From contig OZ244928.1 of the NCBI GenBank assembly GCA_965221985.1, positions 62,001 to 126,000 on the forward strand: a stretch of 64,000 nt of DNA, given 5' to 3'. The DNA comes from J054 sp965221985 (GTDB taxonomy: Bacteria; Pseudomonadota; Gammaproteobacteria; Steroidobacterales; GCA-2729495). Under the pieces are notes generated by a model that did no database searches, was not told the DNA's origin, and was given only the letters and a program-made list of their open reading frames with translations. The translations under genes were made by a program, and so were the position numbers. Of the stretch, positions 26,053 to 34,827 are shown piece by piece. Numbering within the stretch: position 1 is the first letter of the stretch; every line of letters begins with the position of its first letter.

Positions 26053-26598
26053 TCATGCCGCGGCTTCAGGGGACTCATTAACTACGCAAGCAACATCCAA
26101 CCCCAAAACATGAGCAACTCGACCCATACCCATCCAAGCAGCGATGCAATAGCTGAGCTCGGTAATCTCAGCGTCGCTAAATACCGCCTTGAATTCATCC
26201 CAGAATTCGTCGTCGCCGGACAATTCTTGGGGCTTCGTGCCCATAGCCCGCGCGAAACGCACAGCTAATTTTTCACGCGGGTCCAAACCCTCGGTGTCTT
26301 CGCTCAGTAGCTGTCGATAAAACGCCTCATCGGGCGCCACCCCATTGTTGATGACACCGCCGTCGATACCAAGCCCCGCGATATCACGTGCCACGCGCCA
26401 GTTCTTACAGACTAAACAGCCGTTGATCACCGCGGTGGCAATACGGGCTGCCTCAAAAACGCGAAGCGGTAGATTACTGTGCTGGTAAACTGCGTAGGCG
26501 AATGCGTTTCCCGCGGCCGCGATATCAGGCGTGTAATTAGTCGCGGCCTCCAGTGGGCTTGCATCGCCGCTTGAGTTTTCAGGCATGGAAATACGCAT
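26053..26598 (-). CDS. Carboxymuconolactone decarboxylase (AhpD-like) family protein
   Basis: A 181-residue helical protein of the CMD/AhpD fold. ARIATAVINGCLVCKNWRVA carries the CxxC pair, and helical segments DPREKLAVRFARAMG and ELSYCIAAWMGMGRVAHVLG follow. The histidine usual four residues after the second cysteine is Arg here, so an AhpD-like peroxidase relay may be altered. The ATG at 26598 has AAGGAG ideally placed, rejecting the longer frame to 26640. It lies downstream of the TonB receptor on the same strand and is probably co-transcribed. Confidence 0.83.
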   Translation of the reverse strand: MRISMPENSSGDASPLEAATNYTPDIAAAGNAFAYAVYQHSNLPLRVFEAARIATAVINGCLVCKNWRVARDIAGLGIDGGVINNGVAPDEAFYRQLLSEDTEGLDPREKLAVRFARAMGTKPQELSGDDEFWDEFKAVFSDAEITELSYCIAAWMGMGRVAHVLGLDVACVVNESPEAAA

Positions 26599-26761
26599 GA
26601 TACTTATCTCCTTGTGTTTCTTCCGATTTTGCCAGATCAATCAACGAGTTCGCAGTATCTTGCCGTCCTCTCTGATGGCTAATTGGCGCTTACGCGGCCG
26701 CGCTAAAGCTGCCCAACAAAGAATATTGAAGCGGAACCAGCTTGGAGTTATTCAAGTTGCT

Positions 26762-29323
26762 TTAGAACCCGGCGTCACCAAACTTAGCGTTAAACCTCAC
26801 TCCATAGGATAGTGGCGGACCATAGTTGGTGAAATTCCATAGGCCGGCAACGGGCAGCGCCGCGATCCGATACTCTTCGTCGAAGAGATTTGCAACATAG
26901 GCTGATACCGACCATCGTGACTTTGCCTCCTGGTAGGTCACTGCCAAATCAACCAAAGTGCGCGAATCCATTTGAGTATTGCCACCGTTGAACACATCGG
27001 TTTCCGCGTCGTCCTGATAGTTGACTAGCCCAGTCAATAGCAGGCCAGCTCCGCTGGACAACGGCAGTTCATAGTTAACGCCAAGCGAAGCCTTCAATTC
27101 GGGCGAGTACGGTACTTCAAACTGCTCAAGGGGCGTGGGCTGGTCTTGGGCCCGTAGCGCCGGAATAATCCCGCTAGTGTAGTCGTGATCTAGCCAGTTT
27201 AGCGCTGCCGAGATCGCCCAATTGTCTGCAGGCAGCCAGGAGACTTCAAGATCGATACCCCAGACCTCGGAGGTACCTAGATTTACCGTAACGGTTTCTT
27301 GCTGCGAAGTATTATCAGCAGCCGTGTAGTTCGCGACAACAGCACGCTGCAAATCTTCATATTCGGTAAAGTAAGTCGACGCACTTAAGCGCAGTGTGTC
27401 ATCCAGCAAATCTGCTTTGTAACCCAGCTCAATGTTGCTATTCGTTTCCGGTGTGTAGGCGCAGCGCGAGGGTGTTGCGCAGGTTTCGGAGAATCCGCCC
27501 GATAAAAATCCTGTCGAGTAACTCAAATAGATTAGCTGGTTATCATCGGGCGAGTAGTCGAGGACCGCTCGGTAGGTGGTCTCGTCCCAATCGTCTTTGG
27601 TGTCTACAACAGTGAAGGCGGATAGGGGCAAGGGGTTTGTTCCATCGAACTCACGAGATTCCAGGCCGGCTCGACTGATGTATTGCGAACGCGAATCTCG
27701 GCATTCGCCCGCGACAATAACCTCGTCCTGGGGCTCAGTGAATGCGTTGCAGGGCCCGCCACCGTCGACAAAACGCAGAAAGTCCTTCTCATCGTAGCTA
27801 TAGCGCACGCCCAGAGTCAGCCGCCAATCATCGGTAAAGTCGAATGAGCCATCCCAATAAATCCCGTATTGATCTCTTTCTTGTGCCGTGCCTTGAATCT
27901 GGTAATCAAACAGAGCCCTGGTATCTACGTTCACAAAGCCGTCGGCGCGTACAAATCCATTTGCCGGATTGCCGCCGACCGGGTTTGGTAACAGGGAGGT
28001 AAGGCCAACGGAAAATAGAACAAGAAAGTCAAACTCATCGTGATAGTAGTTTCCGCCTACCACAAAGTTGAATGGGCCATCTAGCTGCGAGACATAGCGA
28101 ATTTCCTGCTGAAACGTCTCTCGTTCCGTGTTCCGCGTAGAGTCAAAGAGCGTCTTAAAGGACTCGCCTGTATAGGTACTCGGAAAAATTTGTTCCTCTT
28201 CCCGGTAGCCCGTGATGGACTTGATCACACCCTGGCCAAGGCTCCAGTCCAAATGTAAGTAAAAGCCGTCGGTGTCGACGCGGTGGCCAGCGTCCATTTG
28301 AATCACGTCATTATGACTAATGAGTGTACTAAACACGTCACTCTCTCCGCCTTCCGCGATTCCTGGAAAGCCAAGTGCGGGCAGCAGGTCGGTGGGCAAA
28401 CTCTCGTTTACGCCAGGAGGCGAATCAGAATTATCACGTACAAACTCGCCAATGAAGTAGGCTGAAAATGCTTCACTCGGCTCCCACAGAAATTTAATCT
28501 TGCTGGCTAATACATCCTTGCCACCCAGGCTGCCGCCCGTTCCGGTGGTGGTTGTGTCGACTTCCGGAGGCAGAGGTGTACCCTGAGGAATGCCAAAGGC
28601 GTCGAAAATCGGAATAAATTCCGGCAATGTGGCGGTAGACTTGTCGTCTGTGTAGAAACCATCATCAAAATCCGCAATGGCCGCAATCCGTATGGCAATC
28701 GTATCGCCCAATGGCAGATTCAGGGCGCCCTTAACGCTGTATATATTTTGATCACTGCTATACGCGCCGTAATCCGCTTCTACTTCGCCAGTATATTCAC
28801 CGAGCTGGGGTTTTTTCGACGTAATGGAAATGACACCGCCTGTGGTGTTTTTGCCGAACAAAGTACCTTGGGGGCCGCGAAATACTTCGATCTGCTGCAC
28901 GTCGAATAGATTCACGAATTGAGAGGTGACATGACTCAATGCAAATTCATCAACCAAGAAGCTCACCGGCGCATCTTGGGTAACCAGAATGATATTCGTG
29001 CCGGTACCGCGCATTCCGCCACCGGTCGCATTGAACCCCGCGGGGTTAGACAGCACTAGCCCGGGTGCCAGAGTACCGAGGGCGCGAACGTCGTTAAATC
29101 GAGATTGCGATAAGGCATCCTCGGTGATTGCGGAAATGGAGATGGGTATCTCCTGAATATCGGCCTCTCTCTTCGCGCCGGTCACGATGATCTCTTCCAG
29201 TCCGGCACCAGCTGACGGCGCCGCCTGCTGAGCCCAACCGGTATTTACTGTGACGATAGCGAATAAAATTATTGCAAAGAGCACTGCGACGTTGAGTTTG
29301 GGTAACTGCGAGATACGCTTCAT
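26762..29323 (-). CDS. TonB-dependent receptor (catabolic island)
   Basis: An 853-residue outer-membrane receptor. The signal peptide (VAVLFAIILFAIVTVNTGWA) is followed by a TonB-box-like LEEIIVTGAKREADIQEIPI, a plug with VFRGPQGTLFGKNTTGGVI, and a barrel ending in VRFNAKFGDAGF with a non-standard last residue (Phe present). The ATG at 29323 follows GGGGAGGAAGG. Receptors with this IVTGAKREADIQEIPI style are frequent in Sphingomonas-like and gammaproteobacterial loci for uptake of hydrophobic or aromatic compounds. Its position at the head of the island suggests import of the pathway substrate. Confidence 0.9.
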   Translation of the reverse strand: MKRISQLPKLNVAVLFAIILFAIVTVNTGWAQQAAPSAGAGLEEIIVTGAKREADIQEIPISISAITEDALSQSRFNDVRALGTLAPGLVLSNPAGFNATGGGMRGTGTNIILVTQDAPVSFLVDEFALSHVTSQFVNLFDVQQIEVFRGPQGTLFGKNTTGGVISITSKKPQLGEYTGEVEADYGAYSSDQNIYSVKGALNLPLGDTIAIRIAAIADFDDGFYTDDKSTATLPEFIPIFDAFGIPQGTPLPPEVDTTTTGTGGSLGGKDVLASKIKFLWEPSEAFSAYFIGEFVRDNSDSPPGVNESLPTDLLPALGFPGIAEGGESDVFSTLISHNDVIQMDAGHRVDTDGFYLHLDWSLGQGVIKSITGYREEEQIFPSTYTGESFKTLFDSTRNTERETFQQEIRYVSQLDGPFNFVVGGNYYHDEFDFLVLFSVGLTSLLPNPVGGNPANGFVRADGFVNVDTRALFDYQIQGTAQERDQYGIYWDGSFDFTDDWRLTLGVRYSYDEKDFLRFVDGGGPCNAFTEPQDEVIVAGECRDSRSQYISRAGLESREFDGTNPLPLSAFTVVDTKDDWDETTYRAVLDYSPDDNQLIYLSYSTGFLSGGFSETCATPSRCAYTPETNSNIELGYKADLLDDTLRLSASTYFTEYEDLQRAVVANYTAADNTSQQETVTVNLGTSEVWGIDLEVSWLPADNWAISAALNWLDHDYTSGIIPALRAQDQPTPLEQFEVPYSPELKASLGVNYELPLSSGAGLLLTGLVNYQDDAETDVFNGGNTQMDSRTLVDLAVTYQEAKSRWSVSAYVANLFDEEYRIAALPVAGLWNFTNYGPPLSYGVRFNAKFGDAGF

Positions 29324-29606
29324 GACCTTCCTCCCCAGGATTGCCGATTGTGTCCAGCACTTGGCGTGCCGCCTATTTCTTGGCAAGCGGGTGTGTCTGC
29401 GGTGATTGGTGTACCAAGCTGCTTAATGATCAGGCCACCCGCGTCCATCAGCCACACAGATCATCACAGATCGGCGAAAAAAAAACAATCTGACCTGACT
29501 TTTTTCCAGCTACGCGGTATGGTGTAGCGGTCGCTTCGAGCGCCAAACCCATTACAAGAAAATGGCACCAGTCCAAAGATGGCGGGTGCAAATTGAACGC
29601 TTCCAT

Positions 29607-30068
29607 ATGATTAATCCGACCGAGTCCCAACTGGCAACCTACTTTGCGACGGACCAGACGCGGCCAGTCATTTTCATCAATTGCCATCGTTACCACACAC
29701 AGGCCCAATACCCACGGGACTTTGACGAGAGTTCTTGGTCCACCCGCGTCACCGGGCATGAGGCATATCATCGCTACCTGCGGCAGGTCGAGTCAGATTT
29801 CATGCCGCAGGTCGGTGGCCGCTTCCTGATCGCCGGTCCCGTGGCCCAGGTCCTAATCGGCGAGGGAAATTGGGACGAAATCATCATTGGTGAATATCCG
29901 TCCCGTGCCAAAGCCATGCAGCTGCCGCAGCTACCCGGCTACGACGACATTGCGGTGCATCGAACCGCGGGACTTGCCGCCGCGCTAACTCTCCCGCTGA
30001 GTCAAGATTCTCTATACCGATTGGCGATTCCGGACGCCTGGCGTGAGCGGAGCCAAACATCCCAATAG
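29607..30068 (+). CDS. DUF1330-like dimeric alpha-beta barrel protein
   Basis: About 153 residues (the frame opens at 29562). The central part, HEAYHRYLRQVESDFMPQVGGRFLIAG and then WDEIIIGEYPSRAKAMQL, has the DUF1330/EthD-like ferredoxin fold pattern, in which a growing number of members act as small isomerases or monooxygenase-like catabolic proteins. It leads the plus-strand catabolic operon and diverges from the TonB receptor. The start is uncertain: neither ATG has a strong ribosome-binding site. Confidence 0.7.
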   Translation: MINPTESQLATYFATDQTRPVIFINCHRYHTQAQYPRDFDESSWSTRVTGHEAYHRYLRQVESDFMPQVGGRFLIAGPVAQVLIGEGNWDEIIIGEYPSRAKAMQLPQLPGYDDIAVHRTAGLAAALTLPLSQDSLYRLAIPDAWRERSQTSQ

Positions 30069-30105
30069 CAACAACTATGAAGATAATGAGGGAGTCCTAA
30101 CTAAG

Positions 30106-30543
30106 ATGGCTATACCGGTTCATATACCTGGTCAAGAAGGCGCGGTTCTAGCGAATACCCATGAATTGCCGTGGTACACCCTCGGTGACGGTATCGAGTT
30201 TCAACTACTACGCTATTCGCCCGTCACGGGTGAGTGGGCGCTGTTTGTGCGGATGCAGGCAGGCGCCAAGATTCTGCCTCACATTCACCTTAGCGCCGGC
30301 GAATTCTTCGTGACAAAAGGCGAACTGAAATATGACCGAGGATCCGCGCCGGCGGGAGTCTACGGCTACGAGGCCGTAAGCGAGGTCCACAATGAGGCGA
30401 GAACTGACGAACTAACGGAGTTTTTGTTCCTTGGGCGCGGGTCCGTAGCCTACCCCGACACCACGGGTGAAATTCAGTTCATATTGGATTGGGAGTTTTT
30501 AAAACGCGTTACGGAAGGTGAAAAGTTGGAGCAAGTGACATGA
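30106..30543 (+). CDS. Cupin protein, 2,4'-dihydroxyacetophenone-dioxygenase/ChrR-like
   Basis: A 145-residue single-domain cupin. Metal ligands are probably in AKILPHIHLSAGEFFVTKGE (two His and a Glu), and the rest follows the pattern seen in the 2,4'-dihydroxyacetophenone dioxygenase group (ELTEFLFLGRGSVAYPD, FILDWEFLKRV). Such enzymes cleave C-C bonds of hydroxyketones or diketones. The ATG at 30106 follows GGGAG. It overlaps the E1-alpha gene by 4 bp, suggesting it acts just before or after the TPP dehydrogenase. Catalytic identity is inference. Confidence 0.72.
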   Translation: MAIPVHIPGQEGAVLANTHELPWYTLGDGIEFQLLRYSPVTGEWALFVRMQAGAKILPHIHLSAGEFFVTKGELKYDRGSAPAGVYGYEAVSEVHNEARTDELTEFLFLGRGSVAYPDTTGEIQFILDWEFLKRVTEGEKLEQVT

Positions 30544-31505
30544 ATCTGAGCCGGGAACAATTGCTCGATGGCTACCAACGCATGAAATCCATACGCGAGT
30601 TCGAAGAACTCATGCGCCGGGAAAATCAGGCCGGTGCCGTGCCGGGCTTCATTCACTTGTACTGCGGCCAAGAGGCGATAGCGGTCGGCGCTTGCATGCA
30701 TCTCAAGGACGCTGACTATATCGGCAGCACGCACCGCGGCCACGGCCACTGCATAGCAAAAGGCTGCGACATTGGCGACATGCTGCTGGAAATCTACTGT
30801 AAGCAGGATGGTTTGTGTAAAGGCAAGGGGGGCTCCATGCACATTGCCGACATGACGAAAGGCATGCTGGGTGCCAATGCAATCGTGGGAGCAGGACCAC
30901 CGATTGCCGTCGGGGCGGCACTCTCTGCGAAGGTTCGTGGCACAGACAGTGTGGCACTGGCTTTTATCGGTGACGGCGCCTCCAACCAGGGCACAGTGTT
31001 CGAGGCGCTCAATTTAGCCTCTATCCTCAAACTGCCGATGATCTTCATGTACGAAAACAACGGCTATGCTGAGTTCACGGGCGTTGACTATCACTTAGGT
31101 GGCGACATTACCGCGCGGGCGGGCGCCTTCGGGATGCCCAGCACAAAAGTAGACGGCACTGACTTATTTGCCGTCTACGACGCTGTTGGCGATGCAGTCA
31201 AGCGAGCCCGCGCCGGTGATGGCCCCAGCGCGGTTGAAGCTTCAGCACCACGTTACTACGGCCACTTTGAAGGTGACCCGCAACTTTATCGTGCCGAGGA
31301 TGAAGTATCCGGGCTACGGACGGATGCCGACGCAATCGAAATATTCAAAGCCCGCGTACTTGACGCTGGAACTGTTAGCGTCGATGAACTGGCTGCGATC
31401 GACCAAGAGATCCTGACTCTGCTGGAAGAAAAGCTTGCCGCTGCCAAGGCAGCACCAATCCCGGAGAAGAGTGCGCTGTACGAAGACGTCTACGCGAGTT
31501 ACTAA
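30540..31505 (+). CDS. TPP-dependent dehydrogenase E1 component, alpha subunit (AcoA/PdhA-like)
   Basis: A 321-residue E1 alpha. LYCGQEAIAVGACMHL, KGKGGSMHIADM and the thiamine diphosphate motif starting FIGDGASNQGTVFEALNLAS and ending in YENNGYAE are intact. The length matches acetoin:DCPIP oxidoreductase alpha rather than branched-chain E1. It forms a heterotetramer with the next gene and decarboxylates or cleaves a 2-oxoacid or acetoin-like diketone, passing the acyl group to the E2 encoded at 39330-40523. Confidence 0.9.
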   Translation: MNLSREQLLDGYQRMKSIREFEELMRRENQAGAVPGFIHLYCGQEAIAVGACMHLKDADYIGSTHRGHGHCIAKGCDIGDMLLEIYCKQDGLCKGKGGSMHIADMTKGMLGANAIVGAGPPIAVGAALSAKVRGTDSVALAFIGDGASNQGTVFEALNLASILKLPMIFMYENNGYAEFTGVDYHLGGDITARAGAFGMPSTKVDGTDLFAVYDAVGDAVKRARAGDGPSAVEASAPRYYGHFEGDPQLYRAEDEVSGLRTDADAIEIFKARVLDAGTVSVDELAAIDQEILTLLEEKLAAAKAAPIPEKSALYEDVYASY

Positions 31506-31516
31506 GGAACAGGATC

Positions 31517-32551
31517 ATGCCCGAAAAGACAGTTCGCGACGCACTCAATGAAACCCTGGCGCAGGAAATGCGCCGCGACCCCTCGGTCATTATCTTGGGT
31601 GAAGATGTATCCGGCGGTCAGGGAGGAAGCTCCGGCGTGGAGGATGCCGCCGGCGGAACCTTTGGGGTTACGGCGGGTTTGGCCAAGGAATTCGGGCTTA
31701 GTCGCGTAATTGATACCCCCATCACGGAGTCGGCCATCATTGGCGCGGCGGCGGGCGCTGCGCTCACTGGTTTGCGGCCAGTCGCTGAGCTGATGTTCAT
31801 TGATTTTCTTGGTGTTTGCCTAGATCAAATCATGAATCAGATTGCGAAATTTCGTTACATGTTTGGCGGTAAGGCGACAACCCCGGTAACCATCCGTACG
31901 CTGATCGGTGCCGGTGTTGGCGCGGGTCCACAGCACTCCCAGGCCTTGTATGCAATCTTTACATCCATACCCGGTTTGAAGGTTGTGCTGCCTTCGAATG
32001 CTTACGAGGCGAAAGGATTGTTAGCAACGGCAATACGCGACGACGATCCGGTCATATTTTGTGAGCACAAAGCCATCTATACCGAATCCTGGGACGTGCC
32101 AGATGAGCCCTATACCATTCCGTTCGGCAAGGCCAATGTCAGCAGGTCCGGCGAGGACGTCACCGTTGTGGCCTTTTCCCGCATGGTGAATTTTGCAAAC
32201 ACGGCGGCAGACCAACTCAGGGCCGAAGGAATCTCCGTAGAGGTCATTGATCCGCGAACGACTTCACCATTGGACACCGAAACGATCTTGGACAGCATCG
32301 ACAAGACGGGTTACCTGGTTGTCGTGGATGAGGCGACGCCCCTGTGCAGCATGGCCTCCGAGGTGGCCAGTCTGGCGGCCTGTCAGGGCCTAGACTGTTT
32401 GGAGGCGCCCGTACAAAAGGTCACGGCACCGCACACGCCCGTACCAGCGACGCCATCGCTGGAGCAGGATTACCTGCCGTCCACAGACAAGATCGAAGTA
32501 GCCATTCGCGCGGCCCTGGGTCGCGACGCGCGCACCGCAGCCGCCGGCTAA
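31517..32551 (+). CDS. TPP-dependent dehydrogenase E1 component, beta subunit (AcoB/PdhB-like)
   Basis: A 344-residue E1 beta with VIILGEDVSGGQGG, RVIDTPITESAIIGAAAGAA, AELMFIDFLGVCLDQIMNQ and the transketolase C-terminal domain (VEVIDPRTTSPLDTETILDS). It follows E1 alpha by 11 bp. The pair is complete, but no dihydrolipoamide dehydrogenase (E3) is found in the window, so a housekeeping E3 would have to serve. Confidence 0.9.
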   Translation: MPEKTVRDALNETLAQEMRRDPSVIILGEDVSGGQGGSSGVEDAAGGTFGVTAGLAKEFGLSRVIDTPITESAIIGAAAGAALTGLRPVAELMFIDFLGVCLDQIMNQIAKFRYMFGGKATTPVTIRTLIGAGVGAGPQHSQALYAIFTSIPGLKVVLPSNAYEAKGLLATAIRDDDPVIFCEHKAIYTESWDVPDEPYTIPFGKANVSRSGEDVTVVAFSRMVNFANTAADQLRAEGISVEVIDPRTTSPLDTETILDSIDKTGYLVVVDEATPLCSMASEVASLAACQGLDCLEAPVQKVTAPHTPVPATPSLEQDYLPSTDKIEVAIRAALGRDARTAAAG

Positions 32552-32561
32552 GGAGTCCCTC

Positions 32562-32873
32562 ATGAGCGCAAACAAGTCCTACGCAATGTACATCAGGGTT
32601 CGAGTAAAACCCGAAAAAAGAGCCGAGTTTCTCGGCCTTATCAAAGACCTGGCAGCCAATGTACGAGCGCACGAGCCGGACACGCTGGTGTTCGAATTGC
32701 TGCAAGCTGAAGACCCTAACGAGTTTGTATTTTTCGAGTGTTTTAAGGACGAGGCGGCTTGTGAACGACATCAGCAAATGGATTATCACCTCGCAATGTC
32801 AGACGCCGGTTATGCCTGCCTAAGCGAAGACCCGCATATTGAGCCGCTGCAGGGCGTGCTGGCACGAGGTTGA
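32562..32873 (+). CDS. Antibiotic biosynthesis monooxygenase (ABM) domain protein
   Basis: A 103-residue ferredoxin-like fold protein. It has YIRVRVKPEKRAEFLGLIKD, HEPDTLVFELLQAEDPNEFV and FECFKDEAACERHQQMDYH, the standard ABM/quinol monooxygenase pattern (YgiN-like). These act as cofactor-less oxygenases or as small accessory proteins in aromatic degradation. In the same operon, 10 bp after E1 beta and 10 bp before the quinoprotein. Confidence 0.85.
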   Translation: MSANKSYAMYIRVRVKPEKRAEFLGLIKDLAANVRAHEPDTLVFELLQAEDPNEFVFFECFKDEAACERHQQMDYHLAMSDAGYACLSEDPHIEPLQGVLARG

Positions 32874-32883
32874 GGCAGGATTG

Positions 32884-34827
32884 ATGCTGCGGTTGCTTGG
32901 CTGCCTGCTCATCGGCCTGGCCGCTTTTAACGCCGCTGCACAGCGAAGCAATTGGGCATTCTATGGTGGAGATTCCAGTGGCACCCGTTATTCTCCTCAG
33001 GTGCAAGTAACGCGTGACAACGTTGCTGAACTTGCCGTGGCTTGGCGCTACTCCACTGGCGAGCTCGCACGCCGCGGCCCCGAGTTGATTACCAATAGCT
33101 CAACGCAAACCACGCCGATTCTGTTCGCGGACTCGCTATTATTTTGCACGCCATTCAATCGGATCATCGCACTCGACCCAGCAACAGGCGCAGAAAACTG
33201 GGCCTTTGATCCAGAGGTAGATCTCAGCCACAAATTACCATTTCAATACAATTGCCGCGGTGTGTCCGGATGGATCGACGAAGAAAAGCCTGATACTAAT
33301 TTATGTGCCGCGCGTGTATTCATGGGCACCAACGACGCGCGGCTAGTCGCCGTTGACGCGCGTACCGGACGACCCTGTCGGGATTTTGGAAACAATGGCG
33401 AGGTTCGGGTACCCCAGGCTCGCGCGCAACAGTTTCCTGGCGAGGTAAAAATCGTTTCAGCGCCGATTGTGATTAATGATGTTGTTGCCGTTGGGTCTTT
33501 TGTCATGGATAACCTGCGTGTTGATGCTCCGTTGGGCACGGTGCAGGCCTTCGATGCTCGCTCGGGCGAAGCCCGTTGGTCATTTGAACCGGTCCCCCGC
33601 GATTCATCGGACCCCGCTTATGCATCATGGCTGAATGCCAGCGCGGAGCAAGCGGGCGCTGCCAACGTCTGGTCGACGATGGTCGCCGATGAAGACCGGG
33701 ATTTAATCTTCGCGCCCGTGTCTTCAGCCGCGCCAGATTTTTGGGGCGGCGAACGTCCCGGTGAAAACCGGTATTCAAGTTCCCTGGTCGCTTTACGCGG
33801 ATCGACCGGCGAAGTGGTTTGGCATTTTCAAGTCGTCCATCACGACATTTGGGATTACGACCTTTCGTCTCCACCCATGCTGATTGAAATCGCGCGCGGC
33901 GGTGAAATGATTCCTGCCGTGGTACAAAATACTAAGCAAGGATTTGTGTTTGTCTTTCACCGGGAAACGGGTGAACCGCTGTTTGAAGTGGAGGAACGAC
34001 CGGTTCCCGGTGATCCTTTGCCAGGCGAATGGTTATCGCCGACCCAACCGTTTCCGGTGGCACCCCCGCCGCTGGTCCCCACGCGAGTCACGCCAGACGA
34101 TGCCTGGGGCTTTACCTTTTGGGATCGGAACAAATGCCGGGAAAAGATCGCGCAGTATCGGTCGGAAGGCATTTTTACTCCGCCAACAACGGCGCCAGGC
34201 ACCATACTGTCGCCCGGCGATGCCGGCGGCATGAACTGGGGCGGTCCGGCCTACGACCCCGAACGTCAGTTGATGATCGTCAATACAAATCGTGTCCCGC
34301 GCGTCGTGCAACTGGTACCGCGTGAGGAAATTCCCGATCTGCTTGGCATTAATCTAGAAGCTGGCAATGACGTCGCGGCCCAAATTGGTACGCCCTATGG
34401 CGTTAAACGCGAATGGTTACTATCCCCCTGGGGCGCGCCATGTATAGCGCCACCCTGGGGTGAGCTGGTGGCCGTGGATATGACAGACGGCTCCATAGCC
34501 TGGCGAGTGCCGCTGGGCTCGATAGAAAAGTATCTACCCCTCCCAATTAAATGGAATCTCGGCACACCGAATATTGGTGGTCCGATTATTACGGCGGGTG
34601 GCCTAATCTTTATCGGCGCAACGATCGATGGCTACTTGCGCGCCTTCGATATCGAAACAGGAGATGAAATCTGGCGCGAAGCAATGCCGGCGGGCACACA
34701 GACCACGCCAATGACCTACGGAATAGACAATCGGCAGTACATCGTCATGGTTACGGGTCACCATCTTTGGTTTGGGTCTCCCCCCGGCGATGAAGTCATT
34801 GCCTATGCGTTGCAGGAGGATGACTAG
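32884..34827 (+). CDS. Periplasmic PQQ-dependent dehydrogenase (glucose/quinate dehydrogenase-like)
   Basis: About 647 residues. The signal peptide (LLGCLLIGLAAFNAAAQ) leads directly into an eight-bladed propeller (WAFYGGDSSGTRYSP; VHHDIWDYDLSSPPML; MNWGGPAYDPERQLMIVNTN), resembling the soluble domain of membrane glucose and quinate dehydrogenases but without their N-terminal membrane helices. The HDIWDYD segment carries the likely active-site aspartate. It would oxidise an alcohol in the periplasm, passing electrons via PQQ. PQQ synthesis genes are not in the window. Confidence 0.88.
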   Translation: MLRLLGCLLIGLAAFNAAAQRSNWAFYGGDSSGTRYSPQVQVTRDNVAELAVAWRYSTGELARRGPELITNSSTQTTPILFADSLLFCTPFNRIIALDPATGAENWAFDPEVDLSHKLPFQYNCRGVSGWIDEEKPDTNLCAARVFMGTNDARLVAVDARTGRPCRDFGNNGEVRVPQARAQQFPGEVKIVSAPIVINDVVAVGSFVMDNLRVDAPLGTVQAFDARSGEARWSFEPVPRDSSDPAYASWLNASAEQAGAANVWSTMVADEDRDLIFAPVSSAAPDFWGGERPGENRYSSSLVALRGSTGEVVWHFQVVHHDIWDYDLSSPPMLIEIARGGEMIPAVVQNTKQGFVFVFHRETGEPLFEVEERPVPGDPLPGEWLSPTQPFPVAPPPLVPTRVTPDDAWGFTFWDRNKCREKIAQYRSEGIFTPPTTAPGTILSPGDAGGMNWGGPAYDPERQLMIVNTNRVPRVVQLVPREEIPDLLGINLEAGNDVAAQIGTPYGVKREWLLSPWGAPCIAPPWGELVAVDMTDGSIAWRVPLGSIEKYLPLPIKWNLGTPNIGGPIITAGGLIFIGATIDGYLRAFDIETGDEIWREAMPAGTQTTPMTYGIDNRQYIVMVTGHHLWFGSPPGDEVIAYALQEDD